Origin: an uncultured Bacteroidales bacterium
GTDB lineage: Bacteria; Bacteroidota; Bacteroidia; Bacteroidales; UBA932
Direction of reading: 5' to 3'
Length of the DNA: 57,260 bases
Assembly (NCBI GenBank): GCA_947167015.1
Contig: CAMVGM010000010.1
Coordinates: 1 to 57,260, forward strand
Of this stretch, positions 31,981 to 40,880 are shown piece by piece. Position numbers and translations under genes: made by a program. Every line of letters starts with the position of its first letter. Position 1 is the stretch's first letter. The notes below the pieces were generated by a model. It saw nothing but the letters and a program-made list of their open reading frames with translations. It ran no database searches and was not told where the DNA came from.

Positions 31981-32904
31981 TCAGAATTGTCTTTTTATCC
32001 ATCGCAGGACCATTAACAACTTGTCCATCCCGTTCGCCAGCCGACATCGCCTCAGATAGGGAAACAGCTCGCGTAAGGGGAGGTACTTTATGACGAGATT
32101 GAAATAATCATATACGCACTTTTTGTGCAAGTAATCCGGATTGACAATCGAGTAAAATTCCTTGTCCGCAGGATTGTCCGGCTCCTCGTAAGAAATGCCT
32201 CTGAGGAATTCCGACAAGCGGGAGATCGCTTCCAGTTTTTCTTTGAAGCGGGACGTGTCTGCGGACAGGTGCTGCGATGACTGTCGGAAGCAGAACAGCA
32301 TCTCCTGTGTGTTGGCAACCCCGTTCTGAGAGAGCGAGATGGGCGTCGCGATGTCGGAACCGAAGGCGCAGGGGAAATCCATGAATCCGCCCATTTCCAA
32401 CAGAGCGGAGCGCTTGAAAGCGAAGTTCCCGATGCAGGTGAATGAGCGGCCGGTCAGCCACCAGTGGAGGTATTCATACTTGCTGGTGAATTCAGGTAGG
32501 ATGCTGTCGTCCCAGAGGTGCTCTCCGCTCTCGCCGATTTGCTCGACGGACGCGTGGATCAGATCCACCTGGGGGTACTTCTCTGCGAGTCGGATGATTT
32601 CTTCGCAAAAGCTTGGTTTATATAGATCATCATCTGCGGCCAGGACAATATACTCTCCTGTTGCGAAGGAGATGCTGTGGTTCCATTGCCGGACCAGATT
32701 GTTCCGCCCGAGGTTCCGTTCATTGCGGAAATACCGGATACGCGGATCGGCAAATGTGTCGACAATCTCCCGGAGCGGTTCCGGCGAGCAGTCGTCCACG
32801 ATGAACAATTCCCATTCGGCTGATGTCTGAGACAAGATGCTGCTGATGGCTTGGCTTAGAAAGCGAGCCTTGTATGCGGGCATCACGAACGAGATCTTAG
32901 GCAT
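31981..32904 (-). CDS. Glycosyltransferase family 2
   Basis: 307 residues. GT-A marks: ISFVMPAYKARFLSQAI, FIVDDCSPEPLREIV, NLGRNNLVRQWNHSIS and VLAADDDLYKPSF. It is closely patterned on the GT2 at 45814-46722 (AYKS..FL..A, DDCSP, N.VRHWN, AGDDDLYSPFF), so the two are probably paralogues within one array. A 42-base gap follows the previous gene, one of the larger spacings in the array. Confidence 0.93.
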   Translation of the reverse strand: MPKISFVMPAYKARFLSQAISSILSQTSAEWELFIVDDCSPEPLREIVDTFADPRIRYFRNERNLGRNNLVRQWNHSISFATGEYIVLAADDDLYKPSFCEEIIRLAEKYPQVDLIHASVEQIGESGEHLWDDSILPEFTSKYEYLHWWLTGRSFTCIGNFAFKRSALLEMGGFMDFPCAFGSDIATPISLSQNGVANTQEMLFCFRQSSQHLSADTSRFKEKLEAISRLSEFLRGISYEEPDNPADKEFYSIVNPDYLHKKCVYDYFNLVIKYLPLRELFPYLRRCRLANGMDKLLMVLRWIKRQF

Positions 32905-32946
32905 AATCGCTGATGATTGAATGGGTAATCTGAATCTATGGAAGTC

Positions 32947-33435
32947 TCATGGGCGAATCAGCACCTTGCCAGGAACACCGACGACAGTGACGCCGGGTGT
33001 GAGAACATCTTTGACAACCACGGCGCCGGCGCCGATCCTGACGTTGTCTGCGATGCGGATCCCACCTAGGATCTGGGCGCCCTGGCCGATGTCCACGTTG
33101 TCTCCGATGACGGGCGAGTCGTCGGGATACCCTCCGTCGCTGCCGATGCAGCAGTTTCCGTGTATCTTGCAGTTCTTGCCAATTCGTGCTTTAGGATTCA
33201 CAATGACAGAACCGTAATGCTCCAACTGCAGTCCCTCATCAAAACAACCAGCACTAATGATGAAACCGAGCCGTGAACCAAGTCGATTCTTTCGGGCTTT
33301 ATACCAAAAAGCCAATAACCTGTTGGGCGAGGAGAAGGTGTATTGCTCTTCGTGTCGTAAGAATCGGAGATATTTGTGGACGTAATAACGTTCCGGACGA
33401 ATAAGCCACTCGAGAAAGCGTTCTTTTGCTGTCAT
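32947..33435 (-). CDS. Left-handed beta-helix acetyltransferase (serine acetyltransferase-like)
   Basis: 162 residues. The N-terminal 60 residues are helical and basic; hexapeptide repeats run from about 75 (GSVIVNPKARIGKNCKIHGN, then SPVIGDNVDIGQGAQILGG, IADNVRIGAGAVVVKDV) to the conserved end TPGVTVVGVPGKVL. CoA-dependent O- or N-acetylation of a sugar is likely, since true cysteine biosynthesis partners are absent. Cytoplasmic, unlike the membrane acyltransferases of the locus. Confidence 0.9.
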   Translation of the reverse strand: MTAKERFLEWLIRPERYYVHKYLRFLRHEEQYTFSSPNRLLAFWYKARKNRLGSRLGFIISAGCFDEGLQLEHYGSVIVNPKARIGKNCKIHGNCCIGSDGGYPDDSPVIGDNVDIGQGAQILGGIRIADNVRIGAGAVVVKDVLTPGVTVVGVPGKVLIRP

Positions 33436-33447
33436 TTGGATTCTCGG

Positions 33448-34269
33448 TTATTTGTATGTTAGTTTATGAATAGGGAAGCGCTTGAAGATGTCTTCCCGCT
33501 GCATGATGGAGAACTTGGGATCATTGATAGACTGCTGGAGATAATGGGGGAGTGTGTCGCTCACAAGCTGAAACTCGTCCTGGCACTTGTAGACATCGAA
33601 AAGTATCTGGAAGAAAAAGTAGTCCGGCAGGGCATCGTGGTCCCTCCACCAGAGCAGCATCAGGTCGCAGAGTTCGGAGATGGTCCGGCTCCCCTTGCGG
33701 GCGATGATGAAACTGTTCAGCATATTCACCCGGAACCCTTTCGCCCAGCCGAAATAGTAAGCGTAGGTGTTCCTCCAGTACTTGTAATCCGGCTCGTTCG
33801 GATCGCGGCGGAAGACCAGGAACTCCGATTCCGCCCATTTCCTGGGGATGGGGGCCGTCATCAGGATGGTCGCATCCATCCACACGCCACCATAGGTTTT
33901 GAGCAGCATCAGGCGCAGCAGGTCGGAAAAATGCGCCCTGGAATAGAGCGCCCGCTTCTGCCGGACGAAATCCGGAAGATCCAGATACTCGGACAGGTTG
34001 GCGTCCGTAAGGCGGATCACGGTGTAGTCGCCCGCAAATTTATCCACTGAGTCCAGGCAGGTCCGCACGACAGCCGGGACCTCGTCATATCCCTGACCCC
34101 AGTACTGCCAGATGATCTTGTCCGTGCCGAACTCCTGCTTGGCTTCGAACACGAAATGCTCCGGATGCTCGCGGTAGCGGTCGATCAGCGCCTCGCAGAT
34201 CCGGGCCACGCGCTTGTGGGTGGACAGGATCTTGCATTCGCGCAACTTGCGCCATAGAAAATTACGCAT
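33448..34269 (-). CDS. Capsular polysaccharide synthesis protein (GT32-like)
   Basis: 273 residues. The core YSRAHFSDLLRLMLLKTYGGVWMDATI (split by residues 109-135) matches the Caps_synth group of GT32-like transferases; D132 is the conserved acid, with the second Asp of a DxD replaced by Thr as is usual in this group. IIWQYWGQGYDEVP near residue 52 is also typical. Retaining sugar transfer to the repeat unit is likely. It overlaps the acyltransferase stop by 8 bases. Confidence 0.9.
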   Translation of the reverse strand: MRNFLWRKLRECKILSTHKRVARICEALIDRYREHPEHFVFEAKQEFGTDKIIWQYWGQGYDEVPAVVRTCLDSVDKFAGDYTVIRLTDANLSEYLDLPDFVRQKRALYSRAHFSDLLRLMLLKTYGGVWMDATILMTAPIPRKWAESEFLVFRRDPNEPDYKYWRNTYAYYFGWAKGFRVNMLNSFIIARKGSRTISELCDLMLLWWRDHDALPDYFFFQILFDVYKCQDEFQLVSDTLPHYLQQSINDPKFSIMQREDIFKRFPIHKLTYK

Positions 34270-35344
34270 AGGCGGAATTCGTTTTGGCCCGGCCGCCGGT
34301 AAGGATCCCGAGCGTGCGCGGGGTGATCTTGCTCATCACCCAATACAAGGCCAGGCACATCCCGATGGCGAGGGTGGGACGGAGGAAGAGGTCAACGCTA
34401 TAGTAGGCATCTCCTTGCAAGGGAAGCGTATGAAGCACGATATAATGTGCGAACTCGTTGATGATCAAGATGGCGTGGGCGGCAAAAATGAAGAAGCTGC
34501 TTCTGGTCAGCAGGGGAGTGTCCTTCACGAACCGTTTCCTGTAGGCCGTCGAGGCACCCAGGAAGACGGACATCACGCCGCAGAGGATGAAGACGCGCAT
34601 CAGGAAATTGGATAGCGGCCGGTGGTCCCGGTATGTAAGGACGATGGCCACCAGCGACAGGCAGGACAGGATCAAGGCCGGCCATTTGACCGCACGGGTC
34701 ATGTCCAGGATGCTGTGGCCGCAGATCCTCAGGCAGCAGCCGAGCGAGAAAAAGAGCAGGCCGCCGAGGAAATGGATGTTGTCGAAAACCAGGAACACCA
34801 ATCCCAGGAGAGCGATTCCTACCCAGCGAATCTTTTTCAGGACCCAGTATATCAACGGTGCGGCGATGACGAAGAGAATCAGGTCCCGGACATACCACAA
34901 CGAGTAATTCAGCGGCAGTCCTTTGTCGCAGTCCCAGAAGACCCTGAGCCCGCCCCACTGTTGCCACTGCTCGGGGAAACTGATGAACGGTTCGCCTTTC
35001 AGCCGCATCCGGAGTGCGGAATAGCCGTAGAAGAACACGACGGCCAGGATGTTCCACAAAATATAGGGGACCAGAAGGCTTCTGGCACGCCGCTTCATCT
35101 TGTCCAGGTACACCTGCTTGTTCCAGTCCTCGAGTCCATTGAAAAACAGATAGCCCGAAATCAGGAAGAACAGCGGGACGGCCAGCCGGCAGATCGCTTC
35201 AGGAAAGAGGATGCACAAGGTGGAATAGACGGGATACGGGCTGCCTCCACCCATGGAGCCGGTGTGGTTTACGACGACCAGGGCTGCCATCGGGAAACGC
35301 AGCCAGTCGATAACTTTGGATTCAGTGACGCTTTCTTTCGTCAT
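34262..35344 (-). CDS. Membrane acyltransferase (acyl_transf_3 family)
   Basis: 360 residues from the ATG at 35344 (MTKESVTESKVIDWLRFPMAALVVVNHTG); the longer frame is antisense to the next gene. Helix-1 Arg and His (WLRF, VNHTG) are present; AVPLFFLISGYLFF and YSLWYVRDLILFVIAAPL follow. Similar in layout to 23936-24802 (both have SLW(Y/F)(V/I)R(D/E)LI and a tail MxKI.PR..G...GG), so these two look like paralogues. Overlaps the next acyltransferase by 23 bases. Confidence 0.89.
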   Translation of the reverse strand: MTKESVTESKVIDWLRFPMAALVVVNHTGSMGGGSPYPVYSTLCILFPEAICRLAVPLFFLISGYLFFNGLEDWNKQVYLDKMKRRARSLLVPYILWNILAVVFFYGYSALRMRLKGEPFISFPEQWQQWGGLRVFWDCDKGLPLNYSLWYVRDLILFVIAAPLIYWVLKKIRWVGIALLGLVFLVFDNIHFLGGLLFFSLGCCLRICGHSILDMTRAVKWPALILSCLSLVAIVLTYRDHRPLSNFLMRVFILCGVMSVFLGASTAYRKRFVKDTPLLTRSSFFIFAAHAILIINEFAHYIVLHTLPLQGDAYYSVDLFLRPTLAIGMCLALYWVMSKITPRTLGILTGGRAKTNSAYA

Positions 35345-36323
35345 AAAAGGGCAGGGCATTCCAGGCCAGGATCCGGATCTTGTCCACAAGGATGCAGGCC
35401 AGTCCGATAAGCAGGAACAGGACGATGGCCACCGGCACGACGGCAGGGGCCGGCAACCATTGATCCAGGTTTTGGAACAGTTGGTGGTAGTAAGGAGAGA
35501 CGAGTGCGTTCTCGTGGATGAGGTAGATGGCGAAAGCCGAGGCGGCAAGCCAGTTGACCATCCGACTATGCAATTTAATCTTGGAGAATGCCAACAGGAG
35601 GTACAGGGCTGCGAGGATGGCCAGCGGCGAGTCGTTGTGGTTTAGGTGGAATCCCATACCGAACCACTTGTATCCGTACCAAAACAAGAGTGCGGAAAGC
35701 AGGGTCGCGCCCGCGTAGATACCGGCGTCCGTCCAGGCGCTGAATGAAGTCAGACGCCCCGGATACAGCCGGACATATCTGGCCAGAAGATACAGGCCGA
35801 TGAAAGACAAAGCGGAGAAACCATAATCGAAATGGCCGGCATCGAGCAGGAAACCATAGAAAAATGCCAGCCCGAACCAGGTGAGCAGCACCGTCCGGAA
35901 AGTCCTTTGTGTCGCCTTCTCTACAAACGCATTCAGTACAGGCGAGATGGCGTAGAGGATCAGGTAAGATACCACGAACCAGTAGCCCTGACCCAGAAGC
36001 AGAAAGGGCAGGACGTCCTCCTGGAACGAGATGGGCAAGCCGGCGAGCAGGCTCACGACAACGCACAGGATCGTGATGAACAACACCTGGAACAGCAGTT
36101 TCCCCGCTCCGCGGAAAGACGCCTTGATGCCGAACCACCCGGAAATCAGGACGAAAACATCCACACCGACCAGGCAGAACTGGTTGACCAGAAGCCGGAA
36201 TACCCCGTGTCCGCCAACCAGGTCCTTCTCGTTGAGATATCCTGACGCATGCCCTACCAGGATCATGAACATACAGATCAGGCGGAGGAGTTCGATATTG
36301 GATTGACGTACTTTCTGTATCAT
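35322..36323 (-). CDS. Membrane acyltransferase (acyl_transf_3, WecH-like)
   Basis: 333 residues from the ATG at 36323 (MIQKVRQSNIELLRLICMFMILVGHASG). The NIELLRLICMFMILxGH motif is the common opening of Bacteroidota capsule acetyltransferases. About ten helices, ending with a basic tail. Second of two adjacent acyltransferase genes, so two different positions or acyl groups may be served. Confidence 0.89.
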   Translation of the reverse strand: MIQKVRQSNIELLRLICMFMILVGHASGYLNEKDLVGGHGVFRLLVNQFCLVGVDVFVLISGWFGIKASFRGAGKLLFQVLFITILCVVVSLLAGLPISFQEDVLPFLLLGQGYWFVVSYLILYAISPVLNAFVEKATQRTFRTVLLTWFGLAFFYGFLLDAGHFDYGFSALSFIGLYLLARYVRLYPGRLTSFSAWTDAGIYAGATLLSALLFWYGYKWFGMGFHLNHNDSPLAILAALYLLLAFSKIKLHSRMVNWLAASAFAIYLIHENALVSPYYHQLFQNLDQWLPAPAVVPVAIVLFLLIGLACILVDKIRILAWNALPFYDERKRH

Positions 36324-36324
36324 A

Positions 36325-37443
36325 TCAACGCTTGTTGGCTGCCAGGGTTTCAGACAGGAAAGCGAGCCCTTTCTCCCTTTGGCGCAGCAATTGCCGGGCA
36401 TAGGCTTCCTCATCGGCCGGGGAGATGTCGAAGCCGGAGATGGAATCCGGATCGACCAGCCGGTCCTGCAGGTTGAAGGCATCGAGCAATGTGCGGAACC
36501 GCGAAGACCCGCGCCACCGATTGATGAAAGAGATGAAATCCTTTCGGAAGATCAAAGAGAAAACGGTGCCGTGGTAGGAGTCCGTGACGACATATTTGGC
36601 ATCAGCCAGGCCGGACAGCCACTTCTCCATCGGGTCCGAGCCGGACTCCCAGTCGAACCGGCCCAGCGGGACGACCGACAGATGATGCCGCTCGGCGAAA
36701 GCGGCGACCAGTTCCTCTTTCCGCGGATTCGGGTCGATGAAATAGGTCGCCACGTAGGGCTGGTCGGGAAGGCCGCAGGAGCCATCCTGGCAGAGTCCCA
36801 GATAATCTTCCCGGGTCAGCAGCAGCGTCGGATCCGGCATCAATTCTGCCTCCACGCCGAGATGGTCCCTGCACAGATCTACGCCGGACGCTTCCCGGAC
36901 GGAGATCCGGTCGAAACGTTGGGCGAGCTTGCGAAGGACCGCAGTCTGTTCCTTGGAGGATTCCCATTCGTCAACGCCGAACGAGGCGGCGTACGCGATC
37001 CTGAGCGGGCGGTCGTCGTGCAGGAAACCCAGGTAGAAATCAGACAGGCGGGGGGAGAAGATAGGCCGCCACACCTGGTCGCTCCCGACGATGAAAGCAT
37101 CGAAGGTCGGAAGCTTGCGGCTGTCCAGCGGGATGTCCGCTTCCAGGCAATGGAGATGTTTCTCAATGAATTCCTCCAGCACGCGGTTGACCTGGCGATA
37201 CCGAGCCCATTGTTTGTTTGGGTTGCTGTAACGGATGCCCTTGTTCCCTTTGAGCTTGGAGAGGAAACGCCGGAAGATTTTCCAGTAGAACTCAAGTTTG
37301 GAAGAGGTATGTGCATACAATGGCTTGAAACGCAAGGTCGTGACCTCGTGTCCCATGGCTGCGAGGACCTTTTGCAAGGCATAGGCCTGCAGGATTCCCC
37401 CGTAATTCGTCTCGAGCGGTTGGGTGAGGATGCAGATTCTCAT
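36325..37443 (-). CDS. Polysaccharide pyruvyl transferase
   Basis: 372 residues, opening MRICILTQPLETNYGGILQAYAL, the hallmark of the WcaK/CsaB family; FDAFIVGSDQVWRP and VTDSYHGTVFSLIFRKDFISF are further conserved blocks. It transfers pyruvate from phosphoenolpyruvate to form a ketal, adding negative charge to the capsule. Starts in an ATGA overlap with the GT14 gene and ends 1 base before the acyltransferase. Confidence 0.92.
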   Translation of the reverse strand: MRICILTQPLETNYGGILQAYALQKVLAAMGHEVTTLRFKPLYAHTSSKLEFYWKIFRRFLSKLKGNKGIRYSNPNKQWARYRQVNRVLEEFIEKHLHCLEADIPLDSRKLPTFDAFIVGSDQVWRPIFSPRLSDFYLGFLHDDRPLRIAYAASFGVDEWESSKEQTAVLRKLAQRFDRISVREASGVDLCRDHLGVEAELMPDPTLLLTREDYLGLCQDGSCGLPDQPYVATYFIDPNPRKEELVAAFAERHHLSVVPLGRFDWESGSDPMEKWLSGLADAKYVVTDSYHGTVFSLIFRKDFISFINRWRGSSRFRTLLDAFNLQDRLVDPDSISGFDISPADEEAYARQLLRQREKGLAFLSETLAANKR

Positions 37444-38249
37444 TGCTCCGTGAATTTACGAGCGAACAGATACTCTGTCTTACAAAGTTCCTCCAACTCG
37501 GAGAGGTGGTAAACGCTGGCGTTGGACCGTTCAATGTTGTGCAGCAGGTAGCGCTCGTCGCTGACCAGTGAGTCCTTGAGCGGAGAGGACATCAGTTCCG
37601 TCGGGACGAAGTACTCATCTCCGCAAAAGGTATAACGGTAGGTTCTCAATATTTCTTTCTTCCGGGAAAGAAGATACTGCACGGCCTCTTCCGTCAGGCT
37701 TAACCAGTTGTTTGATTTGTAGAAAGCCTTTCCGCGATGGGCCTCGATGCCGACGAGCCGCTGTACGGCTATGGCGCATTTCCACAAGAACTGGCTCAGT
37801 CTCTTCAAAAGGGGATTCGGGGAAGAATAGTTGTGGAGGAACAGGTTGTAGCGATGCATCTTCAGCATCTCTTGGTAATGCGGATCTTTGCCGAGCCAGG
37901 CGAATATGGTTTTGCCTGCATAGCCTTGAAAGAAATCAAGAATGACACGCAAGGACTTCAGTGGCAAGGTGGTTCCGGAAATGACGTGGTAATAGTCATA
38001 CGGACCGGCCGCTGCCGCCGTCTCAAACAGAGTGAGTTCGCATCGTATCTGTGAGACGGAGCCCCAGCGGACATCGATCCGGTCTGTCAGGTTGAAGAGC
38101 CTGCTGTGTTCTGTATGGATATGAGGAAGACGCTTGACCTTCTTGTCTATATGGATAAAGATATCGCACTGAGGCGCATCGAGTGCGGAAACCAGTCGTT
38201 GGAGGATTCCGAATTCATTGTGAGCGATTATGAGCCAGGCGTGCGTCAT
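37440..38249 (-). CDS. Glycosyltransferase family 14-like
   Basis: 269 residues. MTHAWLIIAHNEFGILQRLV, IFIHIDKKV, YHVISGTTLPLKSLRVI, NNWLSLTEEAVQYL and FCGDEYFVPTEL line up with the GT14 at 28170-29042, so they are paralogues. The acceptor region differs, suggesting different linkages. ATGA overlap on both sides. Confidence 0.9.
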   Translation of the reverse strand: MTHAWLIIAHNEFGILQRLVSALDAPQCDIFIHIDKKVKRLPHIHTEHSRLFNLTDRIDVRWGSVSQIRCELTLFETAAAAGPYDYYHVISGTTLPLKSLRVILDFFQGYAGKTIFAWLGKDPHYQEMLKMHRYNLFLHNYSSPNPLLKRLSQFLWKCAIAVQRLVGIEAHRGKAFYKSNNWLSLTEEAVQYLLSRKKEILRTYRYTFCGDEYFVPTELMSSPLKDSLVSDERYLLHNIERSNASVYHLSELEELCKTEYLFARKFTEQ

Positions 38250-39349
38250 CTGCCCGATTTGATCTTTCTGCTCATCCGGACCTTGAAGTCGGCCAAGGAA
38301 TAAAGCGTTTGCATCAATTTCATCTTGAAGAGCTTATGCTCTCTCCAATCTTTGACCGGCTCAAAATAAAGACCTGCGACGCGCGTGGAATAGCCCTCGA
38401 TTTCCTGATACAGATCAGGTGCGTGCTGCTGCAAGAAAGAATCGAAATCCTGTAATAATATGTCTGAGGATTTGATGTGCCGGTGGAGAGTCAGGAGAAA
38501 GAGTTGGTAGATATGTGAAACCTGAAGAGTGATAAAATCGTGCAAAAAAGACCGGTTCCCTTCGCTGAGACAATCTTTTGAAATGGCCGGGAAATCCTGG
38601 ATCATTTTCTTGACGATCCCTACTTGCATCCCGATATTCTTCCCTTGAACTGCCGGATTGACAGACTGGTCTTCCCGAAGTTTTGTATACCTGTACAAGG
38701 CGCCCTCGAACCGGTAGAGATTCCGAATCTTGACGATCGGATAGAAGCACCACTCAATATCGGTATAGGCAATCCCTTCCGTCTGTTTGTGATGGATGTC
38801 CCTCAGATATTGTGTCCGGTATGTAAGACCATGGATGAACCATTTCTTGCGGTCCTCCTTTTGCAGGTCGCTGATCTTTACGGGATTGGAATAGCTGGAA
38901 TATAGATGACGGCTCAGCAGGACGAGATTGTCATCAACTTGAATGTAATCAGAGAGAATGACATCCCCATTCTCCTGAACATCGTCGTCGGACAAAAAAT
39001 GAAGGAATTCGGGGAATACTGCCGGATCGAAGGTGTCATCTGCGTCGAGGACTTTGACAAAGAGACCTTTAGCGATGGCGAGACCGTAGTTGATACAAGA
39101 ACCATAATGCCCGTTTTCTTTGTCTATTATCCGGAATGTCTCCGGATAATGATCTTCGAATCTGTGCCCGATTTCGGATGTCCTGTCCTTGGAACCATCG
39201 TTGATGACAAGAACTTCGAACTGACGCATCTGATTCCCGTCCACGATCAATGCGGATAGACACCGGTCCAGGTACTTTTCCATATTGTACGCCGGGACGA
39301 TGATAGATAACAAGCAACGATTACTATTCATTGTAGAGCGGATTTTCAT
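38246..39349 (-). CDS. Glycosyltransferase family 2
   Basis: 367 residues from the ATG at 39349, which overlaps the wzx stop as ATGA; a second ATG six codons on is possible. GT-A marks: LLSIIVPAYNMEKYLDRCL, VINDGSKDRTSEI, NGHYGSCINYGLAIAKG and VLDADDTFDPAVF. The C-terminal half is helical and ends in a very basic stretch (FKVRMSRKIKSGR). Base composition is lower in GC than the flanking genes. Confidence 0.92.
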   Translation of the reverse strand: MKIRSTMNSNRCLLSIIVPAYNMEKYLDRCLSALIVDGNQMRQFEVLVINDGSKDRTSEIGHRFEDHYPETFRIIDKENGHYGSCINYGLAIAKGLFVKVLDADDTFDPAVFPEFLHFLSDDDVQENGDVILSDYIQVDDNLVLLSRHLYSSYSNPVKISDLQKEDRKKWFIHGLTYRTQYLRDIHHKQTEGIAYTDIEWCFYPIVKIRNLYRFEGALYRYTKLREDQSVNPAVQGKNIGMQVGIVKKMIQDFPAISKDCLSEGNRSFLHDFITLQVSHIYQLFLLTLHRHIKSSDILLQDFDSFLQQHAPDLYQEIEGYSTRVAGLYFEPVKDWREHKLFKMKLMQTLYSLADFKVRMSRKIKSGR

Positions 39350-40875
39350 GACTTGGACAGGCGGGCCTTGGCAGCCTGGATGAGTTGGGTGCGCATCTCC
39401 TTCGTGAGCCCCAGCGTCCACACGGACACCAGGACGCTCAGGACCGAGACGGCAAGGATGACGGCGCAGTACCAGAGGTTGGAAACGCCCAGCCCCAAGT
39501 AAACGAGCAGGGGGATGGGAATCGCCATCAGCGTGACCTTGAGGCAGTTCCAGAAGACGCGCAGGATTTCGCCCCATCGGTAGTCTACGATCTTGACCAG
39601 CAGGTACGGCTTGACGAAGAGGGCCAGGATGGCCTCGGCCACCAGATAGGCCCAGGACAGTACCGTAGGGGAGGCTCCTCGTTTGAAGAGGAGATAGACG
39701 ACCGGGAAGCAGGCGAAGAGCACGATTGTCGTGAACCAGGCGTTTTCGCGGATGCGCCCGGATGCGGAAATCGCGGTGAAGAAGGAAATGTTGAAGACCG
39801 TGAACAGGCTCTGGACAATCACGATCTGCAGGAAGGTCGATGCGTATTCCGGAACTTCGACCAGCCAGAGGTCCAGCAGCGGGACCGCCAGCAGGCAAAT
39901 CGGCAGGGCGAACACGAACATCAGGTAGTAAGAGAATTCCGCCGACACCAGCATCAGGCGCTTGGAATCGGCATAGTCTTCGGCGGCGAATTGCTTGACG
40001 ATCCGCGGGTTGACCGCCGTCCGGAAGTTCCCGACAAACTGCGAAGCGGCGCTGTTGACCTGCGATGCGACCCCGCGTGCCGTGACGACGGAAGGCGGGA
40101 AGAACAGGTTCAGCAGCAGCGTGATGCCCTGGCCCGACAGGGCGATGGCGCAGTTGGTCATCAGGCTCCAGCCGGAGAAACTGAAAATCTTGCCGAAGAG
40201 ATCCTTGTCAAAAGACAGCCGGAAGGAGACTTCCGGGAAGTTGTGCCGGCAGTAGATGGTGTTGAAAACGAACAGGCAGACCGTGACCCCAAGCATTAGG
40301 ATGGCGAACAGGACCAGTTTGTCCATATGGCCGACGTTCAGGAGATACACGATGCCCAGTTTGGCGAAAGCCTCGAAAATGCCGATATAAGCAAAGACGG
40401 ACATCCGCTCGTGGGCGATGATCTCCGCGCTGAATGGGACCTGCTGGATGGATAGGAAGGATGTGAGGATGGAGATGTGGAAAATGATGACTGCGGCATC
40501 GAAACGATCCGGTGGGATGACCATTTTGTTGTACACGTACCACAGCCCCGCGGTCTCGGCAAGGATGACGATGAGCAGTCCGATGAGGAAATGGGTGGTC
40601 AGGGTGGCGCTGAAGGTCTTCTTCAGTTCCAGTTCGTCACCTTTGCCCAGGGCGAAGGTGATGAAGCGCGAGGTCGCCGTGGACAGGGCCCCGTTGAGGA
40701 AGGAGAGGAAGCCGACGATGCCACCGACGGTCTGGTAGAGCCCGTTGTCGTCGATGCCCAGGATCTGGAGGATGACCCTGCTGGTGTACAACGACACGAA
40801 CAGGATGATCAACATCCGGGCATAGAGGAACAGGGTGTTCTTGGCGATGGCCTTTCCTTCTCCGGGTTGCGCCAT
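39346..40875 (-). CDS. wzx: Repeat-unit flippase (Wzx/MATE-like)
   Basis: 509 residues with 12 or more hydrophobic helices; opening AIAKNTLFLYARMLIILFVSLYTSRVIL is the polysaccharide-transport/MOP pattern (TRxxL). GDELELKKTFSATL and SWSLMTNCAIALSGQG-type blocks follow. It carries the undecaprenyl-linked unit across the inner membrane before Wzy acts. Five bases separate it from the KAS III stop. Confidence 0.9.
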   Translation of the reverse strand: MAQPGEGKAIAKNTLFLYARMLIILFVSLYTSRVILQILGIDDNGLYQTVGGIVGFLSFLNGALSTATSRFITFALGKGDELELKKTFSATLTTHFLIGLLIVILAETAGLWYVYNKMVIPPDRFDAAVIIFHISILTSFLSIQQVPFSAEIIAHERMSVFAYIGIFEAFAKLGIVYLLNVGHMDKLVLFAILMLGVTVCLFVFNTIYCRHNFPEVSFRLSFDKDLFGKIFSFSGWSLMTNCAIALSGQGITLLLNLFFPPSVVTARGVASQVNSAASQFVGNFRTAVNPRIVKQFAAEDYADSKRLMLVSAEFSYYLMFVFALPICLLAVPLLDLWLVEVPEYASTFLQIVIVQSLFTVFNISFFTAISASGRIRENAWFTTIVLFACFPVVYLLFKRGASPTVLSWAYLVAEAILALFVKPYLLVKIVDYRWGEILRVFWNCLKVTLMAIPIPLLVYLGLGVSNLWYCAVILAVSVLSVLVSVWTLGLTKEMRTQLIQAAKARLSKS

Positions 40876-40880
40876 GGTGG

